DNA of 64,000 nt from Jeotgalicoccus coquinae (GCF_014207425.1 NZ_JACHFF010000002.1:248001-312000), one strand, 5' to 3'. Positions 17,592-27,595 are shown, numbered from the stretch's first letter. Notes: a model not told the origin generated them from the letters alone. Numbers and translations are program-made.

Positions 17592-18698
17592 ATGGCTCAA
17601 TTACTTTTAAAAAATATAAAGAAGCAATATGACAGCTCGGGTCCCGTCGTCGTTAAAGATTTCAGCCTGGATATAGAGGAAGGCGAGTTTATAGTCTTTG
17701 TCGGACCGTCCGGCTGCGGTAAATCCACCACTCTCCGTATGATGGCCGGGCTGGAAGAGATCACGGAAGGTGAATTTTATATCGACGAGAAGCTGATGAA
17801 TAATATTCCGCCGAAAAATCGGGATATCGCCATGGTTTTTCAAAATTATGCGCTATACCCCCATATGACAGTATTTGATAACATTGCATTCGGATTGAAA
17901 ATTAAAAAGCGGCCGAAACAGGAAATTAAAAAGAAAGTCGAACAGGCCGCAGAAATACTTGGACTGACCGATTACCTTCACAGAAAACCTAAAGCACTAT
18001 CAGGCGGGCAGAGACAGCGGGTCGCTCTCGGGCGGGCAATCGTCAGGGAAGCTAATGTATTCTTAATGGATGAACCACTGTCGAATCTCGATGCCAAATT
18101 GCGCGTTCAGATGAGAGCTGAGATTATGAAACTTCATCAGCGTCTGAAAACGACAACTGTGTATGTGACTCACGATCAGACTGAAGCTCTCACAATGGCA
18201 ACGAGGATTGTCATTATGAATAACGGTGAAATCATGCAGGTCGGTTCACCTCAGGAAGTATATAATACACCTGACAATTTATTTGTTGCCCAATTTATCG
18301 GCTCGCCTGCAATGAATATATTTGAATGTCTGTTTAATGGAGATACCTTAACTATTGGCAATACAGCAATTAACATAGCTGATGTTGATCGGGATATGCT
18401 GAACAAACTCGGATATAAAAATAAACACCTTAAATTCGGAGTTCGCCCTGAAAACATTCTGGAGTATAGAGAAATTTTACAGCTTGAAGATGCAACACTA
18501 TTTGATATAAAAGTCCAAGCGAATGAATTGCTCGGTTCGGAATTTATGATTTACTCCGAATTTGAAGGAAAAGAAATTGTTGCACGAGTGGATGCTCATA
18601 ATCAAAACAAACCTGGTGATACGATGTCTATTGCATTTGATATGAACAAAGCCCATTTCTTCGATGGTGATACCGGTAAAAGAATTACAGACAAATAA
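17592..18698 (+). CDS. Sugar ABC transporter ATPase, MsmX/UgpC type
   Basis: 368 residues: Walker A GPSGCGKST (38-46), signature LSGGQRQR, Walker B VFLMDEPLSNLD, D-loop followed by the switch THDQTEA, then a C-terminal TOBE/OB regulatory domain (GVRPENI). MsmX-type ATPases energise several carbohydrate importers, and here no permease or binding protein lies next to it, consistent with a shared ATPase. The start at 17592 has AAGGAG eight bases upstream; an ATG at 17556 adds 12 residues lacking family similarity. Confidence 0.9.
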   Translation: MAQLLLKNIKKQYDSSGPVVVKDFSLDIEEGEFIVFVGPSGCGKSTTLRMMAGLEEITEGEFYIDEKLMNNIPPKNRDIAMVFQNYALYPHMTVFDNIAFGLKIKKRPKQEIKKKVEQAAEILGLTDYLHRKPKALSGGQRQRVALGRAIVREANVFLMDEPLSNLDAKLRVQMRAEIMKLHQRLKTTTVYVTHDQTEALTMATRIVIMNNGEIMQVGSPQEVYNTPDNLFVAQFIGSPAMNIFECLFNGDTLTIGNTAINIADVDRDMLNKLGYKNKHLKFGVRPENILEYREILQLEDATLFDIKVQANELLGSEFMIYSEFEGKEIVARVDAHNQNKPGDTMSIAFDMNKAHFFDGDTGKRITDK

Positions 18699-18701
18699 AA
18701 A

Positions 18702-18734
18702 ATGCCTGTTTACTTTTAAAGTAAGCAGGCATTA
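18702..18734. terminator. Bidirectional terminator
   Basis: AATGCCTG-TTACTTT with AAAGTAAGCAGGCATT, A-run on one side and T-rich on the other, between the convergent ATPase and UspA genes. Confidence 0.85.
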
Positions 18735-18738
18735 TAAA

Positions 18739-19161
18739 TTATTTAATAATCATTACCGGAGTATTTACTCGTTTAGCAACTTTATGCGTAACATGACCCA
18801 AAACATGTTTGATATCCCGTTTCGAGCGTTTGTTACTCATTACTATCACTTCATAATCATTATCATTAATTTCTGTTAAAAGTTCAGTGATGACACGCCC
18901 TGCTTCAAAACGGATTTCATATTCCAGTCCACGTTTATCAAGCTCATCTGTAAACGGCTTGAGATCTTTAATCCTGTCTTCAGTTATCGTATTGAAACGT
19001 TTTCCGTTAAACTTCACATCGCTGGACATCTCTTGATCAGTAATGATATTAAAAATAGTAATTACAGCACCTTCGCTGTTTTCTGTTAATTTAGCCAGCT
19101 GGTCAGGTACGTTATCGAACGAATTCCCAAAATCGTATGGCAGTAATATCTTTTTGTACAT
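18739..19161 (-). CDS. Universal stress protein (UspA family), second copy
   Basis: 140 residues, same length as the UspA gene at 16982 and alignable without gaps. It shares the MYK-ILxPxDFGNSF start and the SNKRSKRDIKHVLGHVTHK block. The two copies flank the MsmX-type ATPase on the opposite strand, which points to a local duplication. Confidence 0.88.
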   Translation of the reverse strand: MYKKILLPYDFGNSFDNVPDQLAKLTENSEGAVITIFNIITDQEMSSDVKFNGKRFNTITEDRIKDLKPFTDELDKRGLEYEIRFEAGRVITELLTEINDNDYEVIVMSNKRSKRDIKHVLGHVTHKVAKRVNTPVMIIK

Positions 19162-19280
19162 ACTTACACATCCTTTTATTTTTTCATACTTTAGATAAAG
19201 CTAATGGTATCTTTACTAATATTCCCTTTGGTAAAAAATTCACACATTTTGTCTTCTGTAAAAGTATTCAAATCAGCTTA

Positions 19281-19871
19281 TCAGATTCCTGCAGCTTTGA
19301 ATACACCTTTTATTGTAAATGTTTCAATAAACATCGTCATCTCTTCTATCGACTCTGTGCATCCCTCTTTCAGCCACTTCAGCAATATACCTATATGCGC
19401 ATTTGTAACGTAAGTAATCAAATAATCCGTAAATATTTCAGAATCGAGTTCAACTCCAAACTCCCTGCTTTTTACTTTATAAAAATCAAACATATGCTGT
19501 GAAAAATATTTCGCAAGCTCTGCTGAACCCAGACTGTTTGCAATCACAAGTACGCGGCTGCGATGCTCTTCGAGATATTGAAACAGGTGCAAAATCGTTT
19601 CTTTAAGACGATTTTCTTCAACGTCTTTAAAGCTGCTCCCTGTAATATTTTTATAGAGCAGCTGCTCTATATCATTCATCATCGATTCCTGATAACTTTC
19701 AATCAATTCGTATTTATCTTTATAGTAGGTGTAAAATGTTCCCCGGTTAATCATAGCTTCACTGCTGATATCCTGAATAGTAATATTCTCAAATGTTTTT
19801 TTCTCCAGTAACACAATAATCGCCTGATCTATGGCGTGCAAAGTTTTTTGTACTCTTAAATCTTTTTTCAA
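19281..19871 (-). CDS. TetR/AcrR family repressor
   Basis: 196 residues with an N-terminal TetR helix-turn-helix (ITIQDISSEAMINRGTFYTYYKDK, about 33-55) and a helical ligand-binding C-terminal domain. It is divergent from the YhgE/Pip gene 145 bases away and is the likely local repressor, with a candidate operator at 19960-19988. TetR regulators are commonly paired with Pip proteins in Firmicutes. Confidence 0.88.
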   Translation of the reverse strand: MKKDLRVQKTLHAIDQAIIVLLEKKTFENITIQDISSEAMINRGTFYTYYKDKYELIESYQESMMNDIEQLLYKNITGSSFKDVEENRLKETILHLFQYLEEHRSRVLVIANSLGSAELAKYFSQHMFDFYKVKSREFGVELDSEIFTDYLITYVTNAHIGILLKWLKEGCTESIEEMTMFIETFTIKGVFKAAGI

Positions 19872-19959
19872 AAATAATCAACCTTTCATAAGATAGTGTT
19901 GGTTATCCTACATAATGACTTACATCATCTATTGCGGATTATAGATTCGCTTATATAAT

Positions 19960-19988
19960 AAGTTATTGTACACAGTGTTTGATAACTT
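19960..19988. promoter_or_regulatory. Candidate TetR operator
   Basis: AAGTTAT and ATAACTT form a 7-bp perfect inverted repeat around a 15-base centre containing TGTACACAGTG, 28 bases before the YhgE/Pip start codon, where a repressor could block transcription. Confidence 0.4.
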
Positions 19989-20016
19989 TGAAAGAAAAAT
20001 TATAGAGGATGATTAA

Positions 20017-21669
20017 ATGTTTCAGGATTTTAAATTTATATTAAAAAAACCATTATTGATGATTTCACTGCTGGTCATTTCATTATTACCGGTCATATAT
20101 GCCGTCACATTTCTCGGAGCGATGTGGAACCCTTATGACCGCACAGGGGATATGCAGTTCCACATAGTAAATGAAGATACAGGCAACGAAGATATTGAAT
20201 TGGGGAAAGAAATTGAGGAAGAACTAAGTAATAACGATCAGCTGGATTGGCAATTTTCTAATCTGGATGAAGCCGAAGAAGCAATTAAGAGCGGAGAGTC
20301 ATACGGCTATCTGGAAATTCCTGCAGATGCATCTGATAATGCTATGACATTCTTAACCGATTCACCGGAAAATGTAAACCTTACTTTAAAAACAAATCCC
20401 GGTTATAATTTCATCGGCTCAATAATGTCAGAACAGGTTGGTTCGGTTTTAGTTGAAACTGTACAAGAAGAAATTACAGAAACCTATACCAAAACGCTGA
20501 TCAGCAAACTCGGGAGTCTTTCCGATCAGAGTGATGAGGCACAATCTGCCATCGCCGAGCTGAAAGATGGTGCAGTCGAGCTGGATGATGGACTTGGACA
20601 GCTGCAGGACAGCTCAACGCAGTTAAGTGAAGGTGCCGGCAGTCTCGAAAGCGGTGCTGCACAGGTTAACGAAGGCGCAGGTACACTGTACAATGGTGAA
20701 CAGCAGTTTACTGGCCAGATCGCTCAGCTGGCACCAATGCTTGGAAACTATGCCCAGCCTGTCCAGGGCGCGCAGTCAGAACTTGAGAGCGGAGCAGGTC
20801 AGTTAAATGAAGCGAGCACACAGCTTGCAGGAGGCGCTTCTGAATTGAATGCCGGTATTATGCAGATGAACGACGGCATCGGCGAGCTGAAAGCAGGTTC
20901 CAAAGAAATGGCAGAAGCTCTGACAGAAGTAGATACCAGATTTAACGAATTGCTCGAGGAAATAGAAGAACAGAATATTGTATTCAGTGATGAAGGGGCA
21001 GAAGCAATTGCAAGCCCTGTTAATCTGGAAATTGAATCCATGGTGAATACACAAAACTATGCACAGAGTTTTGCACCGTTAATTATTGCGGTCAGCTTAT
21101 TTATCGGCAGCATTACATTTAATGTTGTTTATCCAATGAATAAAATATTTGAAGATAAGAAACACGTGTTCAGCCAATGGATCAGCCGCGGCTTGTTATT
21201 TTTATCACATTCTGTAATAATTACTACCTTGCTGTACATTGCGATTGTATGGATTATGCAAATTGATATAGCCAGCCATTGGAAATTCTATTGTGCAATG
21301 CTGACCTGGTCGCTCGTATCCATTACCATGATAGGATTACTAGTGATGATATTCGGAAACTTCGGCAAGTTCCTCGGTATCGTACTGCTTATTGTACAAT
21401 TATCATCAAGCGGTGGAACATTTCCGATTGAAACTGCGAATAACTTCTATCAGACTCTTTATGAATTCCTGCCGATGGCATTCGTCGTTACAGGATTTAA
21501 AGATGCGATATTCGGGCAGGCGTTTAATATGGAATTCCACACAATAATATATATACTGCTGGCAATAACTGTAGTTGCATACCTGCTCATATTATTAGTA
21601 TTACAGCTGAAAGATAAATTCCCTAAATACGAAGAAAAAGCAAATAAAATGGCTAATTTTGAAAACTAG
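20017..21669 (+). CDS. YhgE/Pip domain membrane protein
   Basis: 550 residues: an N-terminal transmembrane helix (about 13-35), a large extracytoplasmic part with Pip-type glycine-rich heptad repeats (LxxGAxxLxxG, about 185-300), then five or six C-terminal helices of the ABC-2 permease type. The family includes phage infection protein Pip and relates to EsaA of type VII secretion. Length is at the short end for the family. Controlled, I infer, by the divergent TetR gene. Confidence 0.88.
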   Translation: MFQDFKFILKKPLLMISLLVISLLPVIYAVTFLGAMWNPYDRTGDMQFHIVNEDTGNEDIELGKEIEEELSNNDQLDWQFSNLDEAEEAIKSGESYGYLEIPADASDNAMTFLTDSPENVNLTLKTNPGYNFIGSIMSEQVGSVLVETVQEEITETYTKTLISKLGSLSDQSDEAQSAIAELKDGAVELDDGLGQLQDSSTQLSEGAGSLESGAAQVNEGAGTLYNGEQQFTGQIAQLAPMLGNYAQPVQGAQSELESGAGQLNEASTQLAGGASELNAGIMQMNDGIGELKAGSKEMAEALTEVDTRFNELLEEIEEQNIVFSDEGAEAIASPVNLEIESMVNTQNYAQSFAPLIIAVSLFIGSITFNVVYPMNKIFEDKKHVFSQWISRGLLFLSHSVIITTLLYIAIVWIMQIDIASHWKFYCAMLTWSLVSITMIGLLVMIFGNFGKFLGIVLLIVQLSSSGGTFPIETANNFYQTLYEFLPMAFVVTGFKDAIFGQAFNMEFHTIIYILLAITVVAYLLILLVLQLKDKFPKYEEKANKMANFEN

Positions 21670-21753
21670 AAGAGGCTGGGACATAAGTCTTCAAAAGATA
21701 TTATATTTCATACAGTATAGATGAAAAATTTAAATTAAGATTTCGCTTTTTTA

Positions 21754-21786
21754 AAAAACCGCATCGCAACCGATGCGGTTTTTCAT
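21754..21786 (+). terminator. Terminator AAAAACCGCATCG hairpin
   Basis: Perfect 13-bp stem AAAAACCGCATCG / CGATGCGGTTTTT around CAAC. It follows the YhgE/Pip gene by about 90 bases and also serves as a bidirectional transcription stop. Confidence 0.85.
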
Positions 21787-21900
21787 ATTCAAATTGCACT
21801 CCAAGTGTAAGTTTGGTATTATCAATAGGTTATTTATTTAGAAGTCAGCAAAATTTAGGGTATTCAGGTAATATTCTACAGAACTATAAGGAGCATGTTA

Positions 21901-23514
21901 ATGAAGGATTCTTCCCGTCCAAACAGTAAAAAGTTGTCAAAAGTATTTATATATTCGGTGTTAATAGTAGGATTGCTCGTCGTTGCCGGAGCAATCAACC
22001 CTGAAAAATTTGGAGCCGTTGCGGGTTCTATATCAAACTGGGTCAGTAATTATTTCGGCTGGTATTACATGATTATTACTTCAGCCACGCTATTCTTTTG
22101 TATATTCCTTATTTTCAGTCCAATAGGGAAGTTAAAACTTGGAAAACCGCATCACGAGCCTGAATTCAGTACACGCTCATGGCTGACAATGCTATTCAGT
22201 GCGGGTATGGGAATCGGAATGGTATTTTACAGCACATCTGAACCTATCGCTCATTTCTTTATGCCTGCCACTGCAGAACCTGAGTCACAGGAAGCAATGC
22301 TCGAAGCGATTCGCGCAACTATTTTCCACTGGGGTGCCCACGCATGGGGTATGTATGGTGCAGTCGCTTTAGCGCTCGCATATTTTCAGTTCAGAAAAGG
22401 TGAGTCAGGACTTCTGTCAAAAACTTTACGCCCGATTTTAGGAGATAAAGTAGACGGGCCCATCGGTGTACTTATCGATGTACTGACTGTTTTTGCCACA
22501 GTCATTGGTGTCGCTGTATCACTTGGTGTCGGAACCACTCAAATCAACGGCGGTCTGAACTATCTGTTCGGCGTACCAATTAACTTAACAGCACAGGGAT
22601 TAATCATCGCAGCAGTAACAATCCTCTTCCTTGCCAGTGCATGGAGCGGTTTAAGCAAAGGTATTAAATATTTAAGTAACCTTAACATGATGCTTGCAAC
22701 AATATTACTGCTGGTAGTACTGATACTAGGCCCGACAATGCTTATATTAAACATGCTGCCGACAGCTGCAGGTGAGTATATCAACACATTTGTCTCAAGA
22801 ACATTGGATGCAGCACCGTTAAACGGTGATAAAAACAGCTGGCTGCAATCATGGACAATTTATTACTGGGCATGGTGGCTGAGCTGGAGCCCGTTCGTCG
22901 GTATTTTCATCGCACGTGTTTCGAAAGGCCGTACAGTACGCGAATTCGTACTTGCGCTTCTTACAGTACCAACAACTATCGGTATTATCTGGTTTACTGT
23001 CTTCGGTGTAACCGGTATTGAAGTTGCCAGTTCTGTTTCTGAAATTATCGGTCACGGACCTGAAACGCAGCTGTTCGCTATATTTAACGAAATGCCGCTC
23101 AGTGTGCCGCTCTCTATCGTAGCGATTATACTGGTTGCTTCATTCTTTATTACATCCGCAGACTCAGCAACATTTGTCCTGGGAATGCAGACATCACACG
23201 GTTCACTCCGCCCATCGGCGAGTATTAAAATCGTCTGGGGTATCAGTTTATCTGCAATTGCTTATGTACTGCTTCTTTCAGGTGGAGAAACAGGTCTGGA
23301 AGCACTGCAGTCCGCAGCGATTATCGCAGCACTGCCGTTCAGTTTTGTAATTATAATGATGATGATTTCATTTTATAAAGATGCAAACGAAGAACGAAAA
23401 TACCTCGGTCTGACGATCACTCCAAACTCAAAACGCATGCAGGAGTATCTTAAGAAAGAAGAACGTGAATATCAGGAACAAAAAAATGCAGGTGTCGATG
23501 AAAGAGATCTGTAG
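21901..23514 (+). CDS. BCCT family osmolyte transporter
   Basis: 537-residue, 12-helix betaine/carnitine/choline transporter. The family signature region (WTIYYWAWWLSWSPFVGIFIARVSKGRT) around residues 315-345 contains the aromatic box. FSAGMGIGMVFYSTSEP and the SADSATFVLGM segment are also typical. It imports compatible solutes in salt stress with sodium. Start at 21901 has AAGGAG seven bases upstream; the ATG at 21895 is too close to it. A strong terminator follows. Confidence 0.93.
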   Translation: MKDSSRPNSKKLSKVFIYSVLIVGLLVVAGAINPEKFGAVAGSISNWVSNYFGWYYMIITSATLFFCIFLIFSPIGKLKLGKPHHEPEFSTRSWLTMLFSAGMGIGMVFYSTSEPIAHFFMPATAEPESQEAMLEAIRATIFHWGAHAWGMYGAVALALAYFQFRKGESGLLSKTLRPILGDKVDGPIGVLIDVLTVFATVIGVAVSLGVGTTQINGGLNYLFGVPINLTAQGLIIAAVTILFLASAWSGLSKGIKYLSNLNMMLATILLLVVLILGPTMLILNMLPTAAGEYINTFVSRTLDAAPLNGDKNSWLQSWTIYYWAWWLSWSPFVGIFIARVSKGRTVREFVLALLTVPTTIGIIWFTVFGVTGIEVASSVSEIIGHGPETQLFAIFNEMPLSVPLSIVAIILVASFFITSADSATFVLGMQTSHGSLRPSASIKIVWGISLSAIAYVLLLSGGETGLEALQSAAIIAALPFSFVIIMMMISFYKDANEERKYLGLTITPNSKRMQEYLKKEEREYQEQKNAGVDERDL

Positions 23515-23527
23515 TTAAATAAAATCA

Positions 23528-23562
23528 CTCCCGTAAAATATAAATTTTACGGGAGATTTTTT
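23528..23562 (+). terminator. BCCT gene terminator
   Basis: CTCCCGTAAAAT-ATAA-ATTTTACGGGAG, a perfect 12-bp stem, followed by ATTTTTTAATT. Confidence 0.9.
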
Positions 23563-23625
23563 AATTAAAGTATTTTTACTTTTGATATACTTAATTAATA
23601 CTATTACAGAAACGTGGAGATACGG

Positions 23626-25236
23626 ATGTTCGAACTTATGCTGATCATGCTCGAAAGGCTTGGATTAATAGTCATGCTCGCTTTTATCGCAACCCGTCTG
23701 CGGTTTTTCAGAGACATGCTTTCCCCGGCGGCACCGACAAGAAAACAGGAATATACTGTAATTTTATTCTTTGGTGCTTTCGGCATTATCGGGACTTATT
23801 CAGGAATCACTTTTCAAGCAGAACCGTTTCAGCTTCAGCGATTCGCGACCGGGGTTCTAAATACAGAAGCAATTGCCAACTTCCGTGTTATCGGAGTGGT
23901 GCTTGCTGGCTTATTCGGAGGATATAAAGTCGGGGGTGCCGCAGGGCTGATTGCCGGCGGTCACCGTATGATGCTTGGCGGATTCACAGGTTTTGCATGC
24001 GGCATTGCGACGATTGCAGCCGGTATTTTCGCTGCCTGGTTCCGTTCAAGAAATCCGGAAGTGACATCCAAATCTCTTTACGTATTTGCAATTGGAGCTG
24101 CTGCGGAAATGATGCAGATGGGATTGATTGTTCTGCTAGCTCGTCCTCTGACGGAGGCGCTGACACTTGTTCAGCATATTGCTCTGCCGATGATTCTAGC
24201 CAACGGAATCGGTTGTGCATTATTCCTCTTAATTATTAAAAGTGTTGCCAGAGAAAAAGAAAAAGCAGCCGCACTGCTGGCTCAAAAAGTTCTTCATATA
24301 GCAGAACAGACACTTGGATATTTGAGGTCCGGTTTAACTCCGAATTCCGCGGACAAAGTATGTTCCATTCTGTATAAAGAACTTAATCTTATGGGTGCTG
24401 AAATCAAAGTGGGCAGCAGTATACTGGCACTCACCGGTAAAAACAGCGGCTCTGCAGTCTCAAAGTCGTTAAACAGCCGGGACAAAGTAATCGGAACAGT
24501 AAATTTTTATTTTCACTCTCCGGCAACGGCCCTTGAAAAAGAAACAGTAGCCGGTCTTACAAATCTGCTGAACAGTCAGCTAGAACTCGCTGAAGCTGAT
24601 AAACTGTACAGCCTCGCAAAAGATGCTGAAATCAATGCACTCCAGGCTCAGATTAATCCGCATTTTCTTTTCAATACTTTAAATACTGTTATATCACTCG
24701 TTCGTATCAATCCCGAAAAAGCGAGAACGGCACTGAGGTCATTATCTAAATTTATCCGGCACAACCTGCAGTCCACAACGGTATCCGTTCATACGCTGGG
24801 AGAAGAAATTGAACATATAAAGTCTTATTTATCGATTGAACAGATCCGGTTTGAAGACAGAATCAAAGTTTCCTATTATATAGAAGAAAGCTGTCTGCAA
24901 AGTAAACTGCCTGCGTTAACGCTGCAGCCTATTATTGAAAATGCAGTAAAACACGGGTTCAAAGGTAAGAGCGAACAGTGTCAGCTGCATATTACCGTAA
25001 AGGACGGTCTGGATAATGTATCCTTGTACATAGAAGATAACGGATCAGGTGTCGACGAGAATACACTGAAAATATTGGCCACAAGTATCGGCAGCAGGAC
25101 AGAAGGTAATGGAATCGCATTATATAACATCAACAAAAGACTCAAAATGACTTTCGGCAGCGACTCAGGTCTTCACTTCACATCAAAGCCGGAGTCGGGC
25201 ATGACAGTATACTTTAAAATGCCTAAAACTTTCTAA
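23626..25236 (+). CDS. LytS/BtsS-type sensor histidine kinase
   Basis: 536 residues: an N-terminal 5TM-5TMR_LYT sensor domain with about six helices (to residue 205), a GAF-like linker, the His_kinase motif INPHFLFNTLNT (catalytic His near 350) and a C-terminal HATPase (NAVKHG and DNGSG boxes). This class responds to membrane state or extracellular pyruvate. Its partner LytTR regulator starts 26 bases downstream and cstA follows, which favours pyruvate sensing. A GTG at 23614 lies in the ribosome site, so ATG 23626 is preferred. Confidence 0.9.
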   Translation: MFELMLIMLERLGLIVMLAFIATRLRFFRDMLSPAAPTRKQEYTVILFFGAFGIIGTYSGITFQAEPFQLQRFATGVLNTEAIANFRVIGVVLAGLFGGYKVGGAAGLIAGGHRMMLGGFTGFACGIATIAAGIFAAWFRSRNPEVTSKSLYVFAIGAAAEMMQMGLIVLLARPLTEALTLVQHIALPMILANGIGCALFLLIIKSVAREKEKAAALLAQKVLHIAEQTLGYLRSGLTPNSADKVCSILYKELNLMGAEIKVGSSILALTGKNSGSAVSKSLNSRDKVIGTVNFYFHSPATALEKETVAGLTNLLNSQLELAEADKLYSLAKDAEINALQAQINPHFLFNTLNTVISLVRINPEKARTALRSLSKFIRHNLQSTTVSVHTLGEEIEHIKSYLSIEQIRFEDRIKVSYYIEESCLQSKLPALTLQPIIENAVKHGFKGKSEQCQLHITVKDGLDNVSLYIEDNGSGVDENTLKILATSIGSRTEGNGIALYNINKRLKMTFGSDSGLHFTSKPESGMTVYFKMPKTF

Positions 25237-25261
25237 CATATTCGAAGGGAATCGTTCATAA

Positions 25262-25981
25262 ATGAATCAGACGATTAAAACACTCGTTGCAGATGATGAA
25301 AAGTACAGCCGTGAGGAAGTAAAATTTTTACTGCAAGAGCATCCATCCATACAAATTACCGGAGAAGCAGCAACAGGACAGGAAGCATTATCAAAAATAA
25401 TAGCCGACGAGCCTGATCTCCTGCTGCTCGATATTGATATGCCGGAAATGACAGGTACAGAGCTGGCTGTGATTCTTAAAAAGATGAAGAATCCCCCGCT
25501 CATTATATTTACAACGGCTTACTCCGAATATGCAGTGGAAGCCTTTAAAGTACAGGCTGCGGGGTATTTACTGAAGCCGATTGATGAAACAGAACTGACG
25601 GAAGCAGTTGCACATGCGGCCGGGCTTCTAGAATCCAAACGCGGACCGGCAAAGGGGAAACTTGCTGTTGGTGTCGATGAAGCTGTCACTTACTTGAATC
25701 CCGCAGATGTACTGTTTGCCTCAAGAGAAAATAAAACGACGACAGTCGTATCCTCCAAAGGGACTTTTAAAAGCAGAATGCCTTTAAAAGAACTGGAGTC
25801 GAGACTTCTGCATCATTCATTTTTCCGCGTTCACAAAAGCTATCTGGTGAACACCGAAATGATTACAGAGATGACACCGTGGTTCAACGGCGCCTTCCAG
25901 CTCACATTAAACGGTACAGATGTGCAAATACCAGTCAGCCGGAATTACGTCAAAGCACTGCGTACACAGATAGAATTATGA
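25262..25981 (+). CDS. LytTR response regulator (LytR/BtsR type)
   Basis: 239 residues: receiver domain with phospho-acceptor Asp in LLLLDIDMPEMTG (about 57) and Lys of LLKPID, then a C-terminal LytTR DNA-binding domain ending VSRNYVKALR. It forms a two-component pair with the kinase just upstream. Likely target is cstA, 133 bases downstream and separated by a terminator, by analogy with BtsSR/btsT and LytSR-controlled pyruvate uptake. Confidence 0.92.
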   Translation: MNQTIKTLVADDEKYSREEVKFLLQEHPSIQITGEAATGQEALSKIIADEPDLLLLDIDMPEMTGTELAVILKKMKNPPLIIFTTAYSEYAVEAFKVQAAGYLLKPIDETELTEAVAHAAGLLESKRGPAKGKLAVGVDEAVTYLNPADVLFASRENKTTTVVSSKGTFKSRMPLKELESRLLHHSFFRVHKSYLVNTEMITEMTPWFNGAFQLTLNGTDVQIPVSRNYVKALRTQIEL

Positions 25982-25983
25982 CA

Positions 25984-26010
25984 ACGGTCTTTTAAGGCCG
26001 TTTTTTTGCT
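25984..26010 (+). terminator. lytSR-type operon terminator
   Basis: ACGGTC-TTTTAA-GGCCGT followed by seven T's. Confidence 0.85.
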
Positions 26011-26113
26011 TTTCAGCACTGCATTTCGACACGATAGCTGAATCCTCCCAAAATTGTTAGTACATTTTGTAAACTGAACTGATGAAAACGCATTCAAACT
26101 TAGGGGGAGCAAG

Positions 26114-27580
26114 ATGATTACATTTATAGGGGCTATCGCTCTTTTAATAATAGGGTTCTTTACATACGGAAAGTTTGTCGAAAAAGTTTTTCAACCAAAA
26201 GAGCATAGAGCGACACCGGCTTATACGGAACATGATGGTGTCGATTATCTGCCAATGCATAAAAATAAAAATGCACTGATTCAATTAATCAGCATTGCCG
26301 GTGTCGGGCCGATCTTCGGGCCGATTATGGGTGCACTTTACGGACCGCCGGCGTTTATCTGGATTGTTGTCGGCTGTATTTTTGCCGGCGGTGTTCACGA
26401 TTACTTAACAGGAATGATTTCCATCCGAAACAATGGTGCACACTTACCGGAACTTGCAGGCAAGTTCTTAGGAAAAGCGATGAAGCATGTCGTTAATGCT
26501 TTTTCTATTTTACTGCTGCTTCTGGTCGGTACAGTGTTTGTCGCTTCACCTGCAGATTTACTGTATGACCTTGTAAATGGTTCAGTACCAGTCGTCATAT
26601 TTGTTGTAATTATTTTTATCTATTATCTGCTGGCGACAATATTGCCGATTAATAAGATTATCGGGACAATTTATCCATATATTGGTGCACTGCTGTTATT
26701 CAGTACAGTTGGTATTGGGATTGCTCTTGTCTGGAATCAGGCGCCGATTCCAGAACTGTCATTCACAAATACTCATCCGGCAGGTGCAGCAATCTTCCCG
26801 CTTCTGTTCTTAACGATTTCATGCGGAGCGTTATCAGGCTTCCACGCCACGCAGTCGCCGATTATTTCGAGAACAACTAAGAATGAAAAGCAGGGACGCA
26901 CAATTTTCTACGGCATGATGATTGCAGAAGGTGTCATTGCAATGATCTGGGCAGCGGCAGCAATGAGCCTGTTTGACGGACCAATTACTCTAAACGAACT
27001 GATTACTACAATCGGTACAGGCGGTATCGTTAATGAAATCTCAACGATGATGCTTGGTCCAATTGTCGGCACACTTGCAGTTTTAGGTGTAATCGTTCTT
27101 CCGATTACATCAGGGGATACTGCATTCAGAAGTGCGAGAATGATTATTGCAGACTACATCCGTGTACCTCAGAAAAAGATAATGAACAGAGTCTGGATTG
27201 CCGCACCGATTTTTGTCGTATCGATTATTCTGACAAACATGGATTTCACACTGTTATGGCGTTACTTTAACTGGGCCAACCAGTCAACAGCGATGATTGC
27301 ATTGTGGATCGGGGCAATGTACCTGTTCATCGGAGGACGCAATTACTGGATAGCCGTCGTCCCGGCAGTATTTATGACGATGACAGTCTCCACTTATATT
27401 ATTAACGCGCCCATCGGTTTAAATATGCCGATGAACATCTCGTTAATTATCAGTGCGATTGTAACTGTACTCATTACAATATTATTCTTTAACGCTGCGA
27501 GAAAACGACGCAGAGAAAAAACTCCGCTGGAAATAGACGTTTCAGGCTGGAACAAAGAACAATACGCTTACTCAAAATAA
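26114..27580 (+). CDS. cstA: Carbon starvation protein CstA family transporter
   Basis: 488-residue polytopic membrane protein of the short CstA class. Conserved segments include SIAGVGPIFGPIMGALYGPPA, FAGGVHDYLTGMISIR, SGFHATQSPIISRT and LPITSGDTAFRSARM. CstA/BtsT proteins import pyruvate and, in some bacteria, peptides. The upstream gap carries its own promoter region; the neighbouring sensor-regulator pair makes pyruvate-responsive control likely. Ribosome site AGGGGGAG. Confidence 0.93.
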   Translation: MITFIGAIALLIIGFFTYGKFVEKVFQPKEHRATPAYTEHDGVDYLPMHKNKNALIQLISIAGVGPIFGPIMGALYGPPAFIWIVVGCIFAGGVHDYLTGMISIRNNGAHLPELAGKFLGKAMKHVVNAFSILLLLLVGTVFVASPADLLYDLVNGSVPVVIFVVIIFIYYLLATILPINKIIGTIYPYIGALLLFSTVGIGIALVWNQAPIPELSFTNTHPAGAAIFPLLFLTISCGALSGFHATQSPIISRTTKNEKQGRTIFYGMMIAEGVIAMIWAAAAMSLFDGPITLNELITTIGTGGIVNEISTMMLGPIVGTLAVLGVIVLPITSGDTAFRSARMIIADYIRVPQKKIMNRVWIAAPIFVVSIILTNMDFTLLWRYFNWANQSTAMIALWIGAMYLFIGGRNYWIAVVPAVFMTMTVSTYIINAPIGLNMPMNISLIISAIVTVLITILFFNAARKRRREKTPLEIDVSGWNKEQYAYSK

Positions 27581-27595
27581 TATATAAAATGATTG

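Noticed and set aside
21754-21786. ACCGCATCG/CGATGCGGT sequence resembling an SCC terminal repeat
   Set aside because: It is a perfect short-loop hairpin with flanking A and T runs, lacks the TATCAYAARTRR core and is 26 kb from rlmH; a terminator explains it.
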